Shown here piece by piece: positions 45,501-53,164 of a stretch of DNA of 64,000 nucleotides. Every line of letters starts with the position of its first letter. The stretch's first letter is position 1. Both the position numbers and the translations under genes were made by a program. The stretch spans positions 980,001 through 1,044,000 of the forward strand of contig JAIGNY010002020.1 in NCBI GenBank assembly GCA_020152595.1, written 5' to 3'. Source of the stretch: Chiridota heheva. Taxonomy: Eukaryota; Echinodermata; Holothuroidea; Apodida; Chiridotidae. The notes beneath the pieces are model-generated. The model was not told the DNA's origin. It saw only the letters and a list, made by a program, of their open reading frames with translations, and did not search any database.

Positions 45501-48500
45501 CTTATTGTGCAAAAATGTATTTGGCTAATTTCTAAAGCATTTTATCATCACAGTGGGTGCACTTTATACCTACTGAAGTAATGCTTAGTCTATTACGGGT
45601 GCACATTATACCTACTGCAGTAATGCTTAGTCTATTACTGCAACAGCTCATCCCTGTCAATTTTGAGTAACATTTAAAGGGAAAGTGGTTTAGCATTTGT
45701 GTACCTAAAATTTGAGGCTTGCATCATGATTTTACTGTTGGGAATGTGTTCAGTCTGTCAAATTGCTGTGCAAGTGCCAATGTCTGAAATACATTTTGTG
45801 CTTGGAAATAAATGCTTTGATTTACTTTTTCAGGTATCAGTTGGCAGAGACCATTGATGGTCAGTTAAAGAGGATGGTCCAAGATTTAAAAGAAGTCATT
45901 GAGCATATGAACATGGCTAATACTCCAGCTGATTCCAATGACCCGGTCAGTAAAATTCACAAAGCTTTTTCTGTCACTTTACAATGTCACTTATTAGGTC
46001 GAATATGAATAAGAATAGAACAAATTAAAAGGATTTAAGTGCAATACATCTTTACCAATAAAACATTAAAAGGTAAATTAACTTCTATAAGGTTGTTACA
46101 GACTGATAGATTTATCGATCAAATATCAAAGATAATTATATAAAAATAGAAAATGAATAAAGGTTATACAAAAATTTATGTAGAGTGAGAGAGACTATAA
46201 AACCTGAAATATGATACAATCATATGTCAAAAGCAACCTTTAAAAGATGTTTTTAGAAGTTTTTGAAAATGGCAAAAGAATTAGCATTTTTGTAGGCAAA
46301 GCATTCACTAACCTGTCCTGGTGTAGCATGATTTTTAATAGGAGTGAAGTCTCTCTGTTTGCATTAGGCTTAGATATTATGAAAATATCTCGTTCTGAAT
46401 AGTTAGTCATTTTTGATGTGCTGGTGATACCCCATCATTGTTCGCATAGTGAAGGCAAGTTGTTTTAGAAAACAGATACCTTACTAGGGCTTCAGGTGGA
46501 AGCAGTCATAGTAAAAGGAGTTATTTCTTTATGCATCCAAGCTCTACTGTAAACAGCAGAAAATTACATCTTGAATAGCCTTTAAGGTAATTTGTGTATT
46601 TCATTAACATCCACTCAAATATCTCTGTGAGTGAATAAGAACAAGCAATTCTGTGAATTCATGACATGATAAACAATACTGCTTTGTTCATTTATCATTT
46701 AACAAATCCTCAAAAAGCTCTAAAAATGGGTGGAAATAGTGGAAATTGCTTTGGTTTTACCTAGGCACAGATGCAGATCACAAGTTCTAGTATTAGGAGT
46801 CAATATTTGGAATTTTTTAACATACTCATGTTGCAAATTTGCCAATACTGTGTAAATTTAACTAAGGGAAAAAACCTTTAAAAATCAATGAAATGCCTCA
46901 AACATCTATTGTTAGTCAATTTTTACCATGCAATTCTATTCTTGGTCCTTCACTTTTGATGTTACAGCAAACGAATTCTTGGTGATGTACTTCAAATATA
47001 GGTATTTGTAAATTAAAATTCTCAGATCCCTGTAATGCATCATAAATTTGTATTGAAATTTGCATATTGGTGTCTGAGATCTCAAAATATTGTTAAATGG
47101 TCCATTGTTAACTGATTTTGAGGAAGAATTTTACTACTTATAAGGTGTTTGAAATAATTAAAAACAATTTAGCCAATGTTGGCTGAACTTGCCTCTTCAC
47201 GTCTATATATTATATCTTTTAAATCTATTTTGGGGGTTAAAATGTTAAAGGATGGGATTATTACCAAATGGATACATGTGTCTTTATTGACACCAAAAGG
47301 ATGGGATTATATCCAAATGGATATATGGATCTTAATTGACACCAAAAGGATGGAATTATATCCAAATGGATATATGGGTCTTTATTGACACCAAAAGAAT
47401 GGGATTATATCCAAATGGATATATGGATCTTTATTGACACCAAAAGGATGGGATTATATCGAAATAGATATATGGATCTTTATTGACACTAAAAGGATGG
47501 GATTATATACAAATGGATATATGGGTCTTTACTGACACCAAAAGGATGGGATTATATCCAAATGGATATATGGGTCTTTATTGACACCAAAAGGATGGGA
47601 TTATATCTAAATGGATATATGGGTCTTTATTGACACCAAAAGGATAGGATTATATCCAAATAGATATATGTATCTTTATTGACACCAAAAGGATGGGATT
47701 ATATCCAAATGGATATATGGATCTTTATTGATACCAAAAGGATAGGATTATATCCAAATGGATATATGGGTCTTTATTGACACCAATTTTATCTGGAAGA
47801 ATATGCCTGCATGATGGAATTGAAGTGCCCTGCCCAGTTTAGAAGCTTCACATGTGATAATTGACTCCTAATAACATTATTCTTAATTTCTCTGCAGTTG
47901 ACACAAATTGCAAAGATCTTGAACGCCCACATGAACTCCCTACAATGGATTGACCAAAATACAGGTATGCTGTGATTTAACCCGCTGAAGGTGTCACATC
48001 TTCATATAATTAGATTAAGGAAATTTCATTGCGTTAAATTCAATTAAAATTCTTTTCAAACAATTTTATAAAAAATTATGTGGTAAAATATAGATAAAAA
48101 TTGTGTGTAGGTAGAAGGTGCAATATGTTATATAAATGGTGGATCAAGCAGAATTTATGAATTGTGATTGTTTGTTATTTAAGTTCTTGACTTTATTGAA
48201 CTGTCTTTAGTTCTGTTTACATGTGGATCGTGAAAATATCCAAGCATAGGAGCCTTAATAAACTTTTTTTGACATTTGTATTTTTATCACCTGCACATAC
48301 TACATACTTGATATGTTGTATTTCATTTTTATGAAATATCTGTAAATATTGTACTATTACTGCCAATTCATGAAATATCTGTACATATTGTACTACTACA
48401 TGTCAACTCAATGTAAATTTGCTCTTAACTTTTAAATAAAATATATAGCATAGGAAAAACAAGGTGAGTTAAAAAACAATTAAATAAATGATATTGCAGG

Positions 48501-48694
48501 ATGTCTTATGAGGTTTACAAGATGTCATATTGAGGTTTATTTCAGTGAAAATAGTGTCCCGCAAATATTTCTTATTGAGAAATTTCTCTCTCATCTTCAC
48601 AGCGTCTCTACAGTCAAAGGTTGAAGAAGTGTCCAGGCAGTATGACCTGGTCAAAAGAGATCAAGAAAGAAATGTACATTTAGCATTTGATTGA
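24347..48694 (+). CDS. NUP62: Nuclear pore glycoprotein p62 (Nup62)
   Basis: Encodes the central-channel nucleoporin that, with Nup54 and Nup58, lines the nuclear pore and binds transport receptors through FG repeats. Ten coding exons join: 24347-24557 (ATG 24362), 25728-26268, 33754-33960, 36337-36453, 37648-37678, 39424-39601, 41398-41579, 45834-45945, 47898-47964 and 48603-48694 (TGA 48692-48694). All junctions are GT-AG with consistent phases. The product would be about 573 residues (human: 522): an FG-rich low-complexity N-terminal half (FSFG, FTLG, FSLG, FGF units) to about residue 363, then the Nsp1/Nup62 coiled-coil from MSYRQLEDSINKWTIELEEQ (about 380) to the end ERNVHLAFD. Conserved landmarks include LQWIDQNT and AQQRELEDMLIPLEE. 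Oddity: exon 2 has one base too many, breaking the frame. Introns are loaded with tandem arrays and transposons. Confidence 0.95.
25728..26268 (+). CDS. NUP62: Nup62 coding exon 2, with one-base frameshift
   Basis: Acceptor TTTACAG; donor after TTTAG (GTTTGT, weak). Length 541, which is 1 mod 3, although both flanking junctions are phase 1. Translation is FG-rich in one frame up to SSSQPG (about 25824) and FG-rich in the next frame from GSAPSFTLGAQ onward. Removing one A of the GGAAGG at 25823-25828 would unify them. The last part contains a duplicated 36-bp unit coding GGFSLGATPAPA (26174-26245). Either a sequence error or a genuine lesion. Confidence 0.88.
26476..26630. mobile_element. Mariner-like MITE, copy 1, in Nup62 intron
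   Basis: Ends CAATCATGGACAAAAGTCTT and, inverted, CAATTATGGACAAAAGTATT form a terminal inverted repeat that continues with TGACCCTTT. ATGGACAAAAGT is a typical Tc1/mariner-type end. A TA precedes the left end; the right flank has TG. 155 bp, non-coding. Confidence 0.75.
27345..28310 (-). pseudogene. Non-LTR retrotransposon 3' fragment with RNase H, broken
   Basis: On the minus strand: the RNase H start THAYTDGSA (about 28080), VVLLSDALSVLQLLGD (about 27890-27850), a shortened WIPVPCDRLAKEGAE (about 27770-27720, lacking the usual H-x-x-x-G-N-E segment), and the C-terminal GHCHLNYHMFTKFKFGLTG with NCPCDSGPMTVAHILQDC (about 27560-27450). A stop lies upstream of MIIKWIP, and there are frameshifts. 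The residue expected to be the catalytic Glu after KYSTNFRA is Lys. The 5' end runs into the 84-bp array, which reads in frame with the ORF. It lies antisense in Nup62 intron 2. Confidence 0.82.
28267..29271. repeat. Minisatellite, 84-bp unit, 12 copies
   Basis: Units start at 28267, 28351, 28435 and so on every 84 bp to 29190; one unit (28939) is 83 bp. Copies are almost identical; the first and last share ACGGGTG where the inner ones have ACAGGTG. Because 84 is divisible by three the array stays open in several frames. On the minus strand the unit reads QSKQLERETPVLLEHDPNP and continues in frame into the adjacent LINE (KPIPTHVSHPLW), so it was amplified from LINE coding sequence. Not a host protein. 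Confidence 0.95.
29272..30115. other. Intron DNA, nothing recognised
   Basis: No coding homology. A GTGTGTGTATGTATGTGTGT-type tract at about 29670 recurs at 30117-30150. Confidence 0.6.
30181..31200. repeat. Satellite-like tandem repeat, 303-bp unit, about 3.4 copies
   Basis: ACACAGATAGCCCAT marks recur at 30213, 30516 and 30819, and as ACACACATAGCCCAT at 31121. The first two full units are nearly identical; the third and fourth are diverged. Units include ATCATGCATATTAATGAG and AGTATCTCAAGAATGATAC. A weakly similar single copy lies at about 49270-49400 beyond the Nup62 stop. Confidence 0.9.
31330..31480 (+). mobile_element. LINE 3' tail, related I-like family
   Basis: A C/T-rich stretch followed by CACATTTGACTCTGACTGTT, GCAGTGCCGTTAAACATAAC and AAACC. 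It matches the 3' tail at 40110-40175 and, more loosely, the I-like LINE tails at 32520 and 51590. Confidence 0.6.
31596..31754. mobile_element. Mariner-like MITE, copy 2, in Nup62 intron
   Basis: Same terminal inverted repeats and core (AACTTGGACCTGCAACTTTT, GTGAAGAAAAAGGGTC) as 26476-26630 in the same orientation, with an extra few bases. TA follows the right end. The two copies sit in one intron 5 kb apart. Confidence 0.75.
31987..32588 (+). mobile_element. 5'-truncated I-like LINE copy with target duplication
   Basis: The insert (about 31994-32581) matches the last 590 bp of the LINE at 49660-51650, from CTTCTCTTGTTCGTGACCG to the tail GTGCCGTTAAGACCTCATC plus (CAAA)n. ACTGTTC directly repeats at 31987-31993 and 32582-32588. 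The C-terminal coding part is frameshifted relative to the copy at 54460. Confidence 0.88.
32925..33292. repeat. Minisatellite, 17-bp unit, about 21 copies
   Basis: The unit is CATGCTTGATCGTGCAA with scattered variants (GATCATG, GATTGTG). All three minus-strand frames are open for 100 or more codons only because the unit lacks stops; each reads the same 17-residue repeat. No coding role is inferred. Confidence 0.95.
33754..33960 (+). CDS. NUP62: Nup62 coding exon 3
   Basis: 207 bases, phase 1 to phase 1, between GATTCTTGTGCAG and GTAAAT. Codes an Ala/Thr/Ser-rich FG-type linker with LSLG, FQFSLPSA and LNFGAAA motifs. Composition and phase identify it rather than strict conservation. Confidence 0.88.
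34181..34440 (+). mobile_element. Second, unrelated tRNA-derived SINE in Nup62 intron 3
   Basis: A-box-like TTTAGTGGTTGAGG (34183-34196) and B-box-like GGTTGGACTC (34224-34233), then the body GTGTCCTTGAGCACGACACT, CTCCAGTTCATTCAGCTGTA, and a 3' part ending ATGGGCCTAATGACTGGGAT. The CCTTGAGCA(C/A)GACACTTTAC block is one I recall from SINE bodies in fish and marine invertebrates. No target duplication was seen. Confidence 0.7.
34560..34890. repeat. AT-rich simple-sequence region (GAATGATAATG-type)
   Basis: Irregular repeats of GAAATTGAATGATAATGGG and AAAATTGATTGATAAAAT type. Confidence 0.7.
35280..36060. repeat. G-rich irregular tandem repeat in Nup62 intron 3
   Basis: The plus strand repeats GGATGGTAGGTGAATGGGG-like units up to about 35640, then GGGACAGGATGGGATGGCAT-like units to about 36060. 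Unit length drifts (about 15-27 bp). The dense runs of three or four G on the sense strand of Nup62 could form G-quadruplexes. Antisense frames rich in His and Pro are artefacts of the repeat. Confidence 0.85.
36102..36181 (+). mobile_element. 62-bp LINE tail insertion with 9-bp target duplication
   Basis: The insert 36111-36172 is only the end of the I-like LINE: CACAATTTGACATTAGTTGT, then GTGGTGCCATTAAGCCTTCA and TCAAACAAACAAAACAAACC G. GTAGCGAGG is repeated perfectly at 36102-36110 and 36173-36181. It is therefore a complete insertion event of an extremely 5'-truncated copy. Confidence 0.88.
36337..36453 (+). CDS. NUP62: Nup62 coding exon 4
   Basis: 117 bases, phase 1 to phase 1, between GTTTGCCAG and GTAATT. 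Codes GGFSFGAKPAATTSSSTP and ends in PSVSFG, typical FxFG repeats. Confidence 0.9.
36486..36960. repeat. Minisatellite, 30-bp unit, about 16 copies
   Basis: The unit is GTGTAATAGGGTTACAGTTA followed by TCAATGTTTT, with shorter variants where GTTTGGGTAA replaces TTTTGTGTAA. It sits just after Nup62 coding exon 4. Confidence 0.93.
37648..37678 (+). CDS. NUP62: Nup62 coding microexon 5
   Basis: Only 31 bases between TTTTCCATAG and GTAATT. It codes GPLGLTTTAA and shifts the phase from 1 to 2, exactly what the next exon needs. It is too short to be found by open-frame searches. Confidence 0.82.
37785..37905. repeat. Tandem duplication of about 60 bp
   Basis: CTCACATACTATTTTATATC and CAGGTTTACATATTC(A/C)ATAG occur twice in succession. 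Confidence 0.8.
38193..38301. mobile_element. TTAA-flanked MITE (piggyBac-like), copy 1
   Basis: A 101-bp element (38197-38297) with perfect ends CCCTTACTCTACCA and TGGTAGAGTAAGGG, flanked by TTAA on both sides. TTAA targets and CCC ends are hallmarks of piggyBac transposons. The interior has the near-palindrome CGGCGATATTATCACCG. Confidence 0.85.
38438..38546. mobile_element. TTAA-flanked MITE (piggyBac-like), copy 2
   Basis: Same 101-bp length and core as copy 1, 140 bp downstream in the same orientation (38442-38542), TTAA on both sides. The ends are slightly decayed (CCCATACTCTACCA, TGGTAGAGTAAAAG); the interior palindrome is intact as GGCGATATTATCGCC. Confidence 0.85.
39424..39601 (+). 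CDS. NUP62: Nup62 coding exon 6, start of coiled-coil domain
   Basis: 178 bases from the TTTAG acceptor to GAGAAG before GTGAGG. A Ser/Thr-rich linker leads into SYRQLEDSINKWTIELEEQE and QQASQVNNWDKVLIQNGEK, closely matching the first coiled-coil of vertebrate Nup62. Confidence 0.95.
39780..40175 (+). mobile_element. LINE 3' UTR and tail, related I-like family
   Basis: A C/T-rich stretch ends with CACATTTGACTCTGAATGTT, GCAGTGCCATTAAACCACAA and CAAACAAACAACAAAC. It is the same tail as 31330-31480. No coding part is recognisable and no target duplication was found. Confidence 0.65.
41398..41579 (+). CDS. NUP62: Nup62 coding exon 7
   Basis: 182 bases after GTAACAG, before GTAAGA; ends in phase 2. 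Codes ITGLHNDLVKVKADQTRLEH followed by ELDYVVAQQRELEDMLIPLE, the heptad-rich middle of the coiled-coil. Confidence 0.95.
41936..42050 (-). repeat. Inverted copy of a dispersed repeat (arm 1)
   Basis: CTGCTACCACAATAATTCAA, TAGTCTACAGCTCTCGACCT and CCTAAGACCCTCTTCCCTTC correspond, inverted, to 44730-44840 on the far side of the 39-bp array. Confidence 0.65.
42295..42314. repeat. Perfect 20-bp palindrome
   Basis: TAACGTTAGGCCTAACGTTA equals its own reverse complement; further TTAGTTAACG and CTAACAGTTAG pieces surround it. Confidence 0.9.
42836..44336. repeat. Minisatellite, 39-bp unit, about 38 copies
   Basis: The unit is GTTGTTGGTGCCACGATTAT followed by AGGGCTATCCTGGCATTTT. Variable sites are G/A in GGTGCC and C/T in TATCCTGG. 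Two adjacent units (about 43480-43530) have an extra C (GTGCCC), which splits the open frames. Each unit can fold: GCCA pairs with TGGC and ATAG with CTAT. 39 is divisible by three, which explains frames of 200 or more codons on both strands; no coding role is inferred. Confidence 0.96.
44550..44895 (+). repeat. Dispersed repeat copies flanking the 39-bp array (arm 2)
   Basis: TTGTATTATTGTGGTAGCAG (44811-44830) and TTGTATCATTGTGGTAGCAG (44561-44580) are two copies; a block containing GTGCTAGGAGAA and AGTATTTC occurs forward at about 44848 and inverted at about 44610-44650. AGCAGGTAAGTAT and ATACTTACCTGCT (44577-44590, 44646-44660) form a hairpin. Confidence 0.65.
44999..45370. repeat. Tandem repeat, about 121-bp unit, three copies
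   Basis: CTCAAAATATGG/TTG starts recur at about 45000, 45123 and 45243; each unit contains GTGAAAACTAGGAAGT and ATGTAGCTTAAGG. Confidence 0.88.
45551..45645. repeat. Tandem duplication of about 47 bp
   Basis: GGGTGCAC(T/A)TTATACCTACTG and AGTAATGCTTAGTCTATTAC occur twice in direct succession. Confidence 0.85.
45834..45945 (+). CDS. NUP62: Nup62 coding exon 8
   Basis: 112 bases after TTTTTCAG, before GTCAGT. Codes YQLAETIDGQLKRMVQDLKE and VIEHMN, ending PADSNDP as in the vertebrate protein. Confidence 0.95.
47240..47790. repeat. Minisatellite, 49-bp unit, about 11 copies
   Basis: The unit is GGATGGGATTATATCCAAAT followed by GGATATATGGGTCTTTATTG and ACACCAAAA. It ends about 110 bp before Nup62 coding exon 9. 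Confidence 0.95.
47898..47964 (+). CDS. NUP62: Nup62 coding exon 9
   Basis: 67 bases after TTTCTCTGCAG, before GTATGC. Codes LTQIAKILNAHMNSLQWIDQ and NT; the LQWIDQN motif is a Nup62 landmark. Confidence 0.95.
48603..48694 (+). CDS. NUP62: Nup62 last coding exon
   Basis: Begins after CATCTTCACAG and codes SLQSKVEEVSRQYDLVKRDQ then ERNVHLAFD and TGA at 48692-48694. The C-terminal FD is the same as in human Nup62. Confidence 0.95.
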
Positions 48695-49520
48695 GGTTTC
48701 ATCATGTGTTGTATTTTCAGCAACGCTGGTTGAGGCTGTGTTTTCTCCATGGAAGAAATTAAGACAAGAGCAACATAATATCTGATGGCTGATTGATTTT
48801 ACTTTAAATGAAGAGATTCTTGGTTTAGGAGTAACTTGGTTGTTATTAAAGGAGTTTTACTCCATTGAGACTGCTCCAAATCTTCCTTAAAGGATTAGTT
48901 CAAAGGTTGAGCAAGTCTATTTTATATAAAAAAGAAGGACTTTAAAAGAAACAAAATGGTGAAGAACTCATTTAAAAATCTTATTCTGTTGAGATATTTT
49001 ACTTAAAGTTAGGTATCATTTGTGTAGAAATGACTTAAATCAGACTAGTTGTGAGATATAAACTTGCTGAAAGAAAATTTGATTTACGGACATGAGAGTT
49101 AGATTTCTTAGAGTCAAATTTTGATGTGTGAAATCCTTTATTCTGCATATTAAGGAAAAGAATGTCAACATTCTCTGAGTAATTACTGCACGTGCCAGTG
49201 CATGCTGCAATTCAAGACAAAGTGTATCTTAGCCTTGTTACACCGACCCTCTTGTTAAAATTTTGTACAAATTGATCCCATGAACTTGAGAGTGGAGTGA
49301 TGTTATATGTGGGATATATATAGCCTATGGTTGTTGGATGTGCCCTATTTTTTGATGAATGGTATCATGAATGTATGTGTATGCAGAGCTTTAACTTAAA
49401 TTCTATTAATGTTGTTATATTGGTGACCATAAAAGCAATTTAGTCCTGACACTGTTTACATGCTACATGAACATGAGAGATGCCGTAAATATTTATGAAA
49501 TAAACTGTTGCAAAAAATAA
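48695..49520 (+). other. NUP62: Nup62 3' UTR and candidate poly(A) signal
   Basis: AT-rich non-coding DNA after the stop. AATAAA at 49499-49504 is a plausible poly(A) signal. Part of it (about 49270-49400) resembles the 303-bp satellite of the large intron, so the 3' end is not certain. Confidence 0.4.
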
Positions 49521-49529
49521 CTATATACA

Positions 49530-49660
49530 CTTCTTCCGTAATTAATTCTTACACTCTGCTGTCTCCTCCACCTCTTTTCACTTCTGATGTAATATGATCT
49601 CTCTGGCACAGTTTGAGATGCCAGCATCAAGCTGTCTTGGTGCTCTTGAACTTCGTCAAA
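49530..49660 (+). mobile_element. Diverged LINE tail directly upstream of an I-like LINE
   Basis: ATGATCTCTCTGGCACAGTTTG, cut here to its core GGCACAGTTTGAGATG, then TCTTGGTGCTCTTGAACTTC and GTCAAACAA, resemble the I-like LINE tail (GGCACAATTTGACC, GTGGTGCCGTTAAGACCTCA, TCAAACAA). The next bases begin the truncated LINE at about 49660, so two elements lie head to tail. Confidence 0.5.
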
Positions 49661-51650
49661 CAATTGTCCCCCAAGGCAGCATCCTCTCCCCCACTCTCTT
49701 CAACCTGAGCATTAATGACATCGGGAATGACCTTGGCCCCAGCATCAAACGTACCCTCTACGTGGATGACTTCACCATCTTCTACTCCTCCCCTAGCTTT
49801 CCTATTGTTGAAAATAGGCTTCAAACCAGCCTCAATCAGCTGCAAGTCTGGAGCAACAATAACGGTTTTAGATTCTCCAAAGACAAGACAGTCTGCATGC
49901 ACTTTTGTCATTTCAACAACCTCCACCCCAACCCGAACTTTGTGCTCAATGGGAATCGCATCCCTAAAGTTGAAAACACAAAGTTCCTTGGTCTTACTCT
50001 AGACCCCAAGCTCACCTACAAGCCACACATCACCAACCTGAAACTAAAATGCAATAGCTCCCTCAACCTCCTCCGACTGCTCTCCAACACTACTTGGGGA
50101 GCGAACCGCTATGCTCTCCTCAAAATTTTCAGGCTCACCATTCGTGCCAAGCTTGACTATGGCAATATTGTTTACTGTGTCGCTCACAACTCATACCTCA
50201 ACCACATTAACACCATCCAAAATGAAGCCCTCAGGCTTTGTCTAGGAGCCTACAGGACCTCCCCAATCACTAGCCTTCATGTTGAAGCCAACGAACCCCC
50301 CTTTCTACTTAGATGTAAACAGCTTAGCCTCTCCTATGCTTTTAGAGTCCTCACCAACACCCAGAACCCTGTTTACAACCTCATTAGGTACCCCAATTTC
50401 TCCTCCCTCTTTGATAGGACTAAAACCCTATCACCCCCTTCAGCTTACGCATTAAATCAGACCTCTTTCAACTTGGCATCAACCCCGCCACTCGGCACTT
50501 ATTCCTGGCCCACTTTTCCGCCTTGGGCCACCCCCTTCCTTCTGTCCACCTAGACCTCTCCACTTATAACAAAACTCAAACTCACCCTAATCTCTTCATC
50601 AATCTCCACAACCAAATCAAAGACCAACTCTCAAATTACACCTCCATCTATACTGATGGCTCCAAGGAAGGCAACAAGACAGCTGCTGCTGCCATCATCC
50701 AAGACATCACCCTCAGTAGCAGACTTCCTGACCACTCATCCATCTTTTCAGCCGAGGCTAAGGCCATTCTCCTCGCCCTCAACTTTATTGAGTACTCTCC
50801 TCTTAGTCACTTTGCCATTTTCTCTGACTCAAAGGCTGTTCTTACTTCATTACTCAATCTTAAATGGGATAACCTCACCTGCCACCTCCTCCTCCGGAAA
50901 CTCTTTTCTCCCACCCTCTGCAGGAAAAGTGTTCTTTTCTTCTGGATACCCAGCCATGTTGGCATCCCTGGCAATGACAGGGCTGATACAGCCGCTAAGC
51001 TTGCCCTTAACCTCCTCCCTTCCCTTTTCCCAAAACCCTCTCTGACATCAAACCGCTTATCGCTTCTCTTGTTCGTGACCGCTGGCAAACCTTATGGAAC
51101 TTCCAAATTGATAACAAACTCCATGTTATCCAGCCCACAATCCCAATCAAATCCACCATCAACAACCTTCTCGTATCGACAACGTTCATATTACCCGTCT
51201 TAGAATTGGTCACACCCACCTCACTCACTCCCACCTCCTTATTGGTTCCCCCAACCCCTCTGTAACAATTGCCACTGCATCCTTACAATCCAACACGTTC
51301 TCCTTGCTTGCCCCCTGTACAACCTTCCCAGAGCTTCTCTCGCTCCCCACAACTCAATTGCTGAGTTCTTCCAAAAAAATCCTCCAGATAAAATAGTCTC
51401 CTTCCTTCAGCATGCATCCCTCTACAACCATATTTAATCCTCCTCTTCCACCCCCTCTCTACTTTGTTTTTAGTTTTACCCATGCACCTCCTCTCTCGAT
51501 CACAGCTTTCTGGCTTTTGTTCTTGAATTTCTCTCATTCTTCCCCTGGTCTCTTTCCTTACTACCTCTAAAATGATCTGACCTCTCAGGCACAATTTGAC
51601 CTTCGTTGTCGTGGTGCCGTTAAGACCTCATCAAACAAACAAACAAACAA
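49655..51650 (+). pseudogene. 5'-truncated I-like LINE with reverse transcriptase and RNase H
   Basis: The copy starts inside the RT domain at IVPQGSILSPTLFNLSINDI and carries the catalytic YVDDF (about 49756), GFRFSKDKTVCMHF, KFLGLTLDPKLTYKPHI and the thumb region to about 50460. After a one-base frameshift near 50460-50530 comes RNase H: SIYTDGSKEG (about 50650), SAEAKAILLALNFIE, FSDSKAVL (about 50820) and FWIPSHVGIPGNDRAD (about 50940). A second frameshift near 51040 breaks the C-terminal part, which ends in a CNNCHC...H...C knuckle. The 3' tail is GTGCCGTTAAGACCTCATCA plus (CAAA)n. RNase H after the RT points to an I-type clade. Inactive. Confidence 0.88.
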
Positions 51651-52480
51651 TTAACACAACAATAGTAGGTAGAAACACAGAAAACAACATGTTTTGCTAT
51701 GCAAGTTTGTTTCAAACCCAAAATCGGAAGAAGAAAAAAGCATCTATAGACATTTTCAGGCAAGATACCGTGACTGAAATTGATTGGAAGATTTTGCCAG
51801 AATGAAAATTGTAATACATCTTAGATCTTATAGAATTGAACCATGTACCATGTAAAGCAATATATCATATGAGTCTTGAGTCATCTCTGCATTCTGATTG
51901 GCCAATTTAGATGAGATTTTCTCCTATTTTCATGATAGTTTTGTTCCCTTTATGTACCAGTAGTCACTAAAAATCACAAACATTTTCCCTTTTTCTTCAA
52001 GACAAGTTTTTAATTCATTTGTTTTTTTGTATCACAGGGTAAGTCTTATGCAGAAAGGTATGTATTAAAAGCCTGTTTTAGTTACGAATTACAATAGTAG
52101 GAACACTAAGACACAATAATAAGTTTCATGGAGGAAATGTGCTATGTAAATCATTGTAAATATGCTGCTGATGTTTCATATGAAGCGTGCGCTAAGCCCT
52201 TCAAGTGCCATTAATAAACAATCACACAACACAAAGAAAGACCTCTCTTCCATTTCATTTCCTTTTTGTCTTAATATTGTTTAGCTGTACTATATTTTTA
52301 TAGCTGTAAAAATTTGTGATTACGTGAAAACTTCAAACATGTAATGGGCTGGCAATTTAGAAATTATATGTCTTTTTTAAAACAGAAAAAAATAACACAT
52401 CTCCTTTTTTTAAATCTGGAGAGTGGGGGGGGGGGAGGAAACATGCAAAAGGGATATTTTATCTCCACACAATTTATGAT
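51651..52480. other. Non-coding DNA, no gene assigned
   Basis: No protein homology. A poly-pyrimidine CACAG acceptor-like site at about 52037, short donor-like sites after it and AATAAA at 52213-52218 could be an alternative terminal exon of Nup62 or chance. A poly-G run lies at about 52424-52436. Confidence 0.35.
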
Positions 52481-52486
52481 GTCAGC

Positions 52487-53065
52487 AGCGTAGGAAGATA
52501 TTTGACATTGGGGAGCCAAATTTTATTTTCGTTTCAACAAACCTAGAAAATATACAAGTTTTTATGTCCAAAAGCTATTTATAAAGGTGGGAGGGGGGAG
52601 GGGGTGGGTTGTCGTAAAATTATTGGAAAGTTTGGCAAAATGAAGAAAATTCAAGGAAACTTCCTGAAAATTCAAGAAAGAAAGTATACGAAAAATGAAG
52701 CAAATTTGTAAAACATGAAAGCAAATTTGACAAAAAAGGGAAGAAAACTTTCCGAAAATTTATAAAAATTTGCAAACGAAGCAAGCTTCCCGAAATTGAA
52801 GAAATTTTACGAAAATGAAGCAAGTTTCCTAAAAATAAAAGCAAATTTCCCAAAAATAAAAGCAAATTAAAGAAAATTTCATGAAAATGAAGCAAGCATC
52901 CTGAAATTTAACAAAGTTTCACAAAAATGAAGCTCATTTCCCAAAAATGAAAGCACATTTTTCTTTTTTAAAGAATTCAGAAAATTTCACAAAAATGAAG
53001 GAAATTTTACAAAAAAAAAGGAAATTTCACAAATTGAAGGAAATTTTTAGAAAATTAAGATTTCC
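52487..53065 (+). repeat. GAAAATT-rich dispersed repeat, copy 2 (lacks 5' part)
   Basis: Starts CAGCGTAGGAAGATATTTGA CATTGGGGAG, passes a G-rich patch and GTCGTAAAATTATTGGAAAG, then over 400 bp of quasi-periodic units like GAAAATTTCACAAAAATGAA G with a period near 20-30 bp. Confidence 0.75.
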
Positions 53066-53164
53066 ATGAGTGTAATACTCGATCGAGACTATTGACTTGA
53101 CGATCTGAATGATCTTGATATATTCATTTTATAGGTGTACTTTCCTAGGGTCAAAAAACTCACC

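Noticed and set aside
50656-51088. Overlapping ORFs on both strands in the RNase H part of the LINE
   Set aside because: Shadows of the I-like LINE coding frame; only the frame with TDGS, SDSKA and GNDRAD motifs is meaningful.
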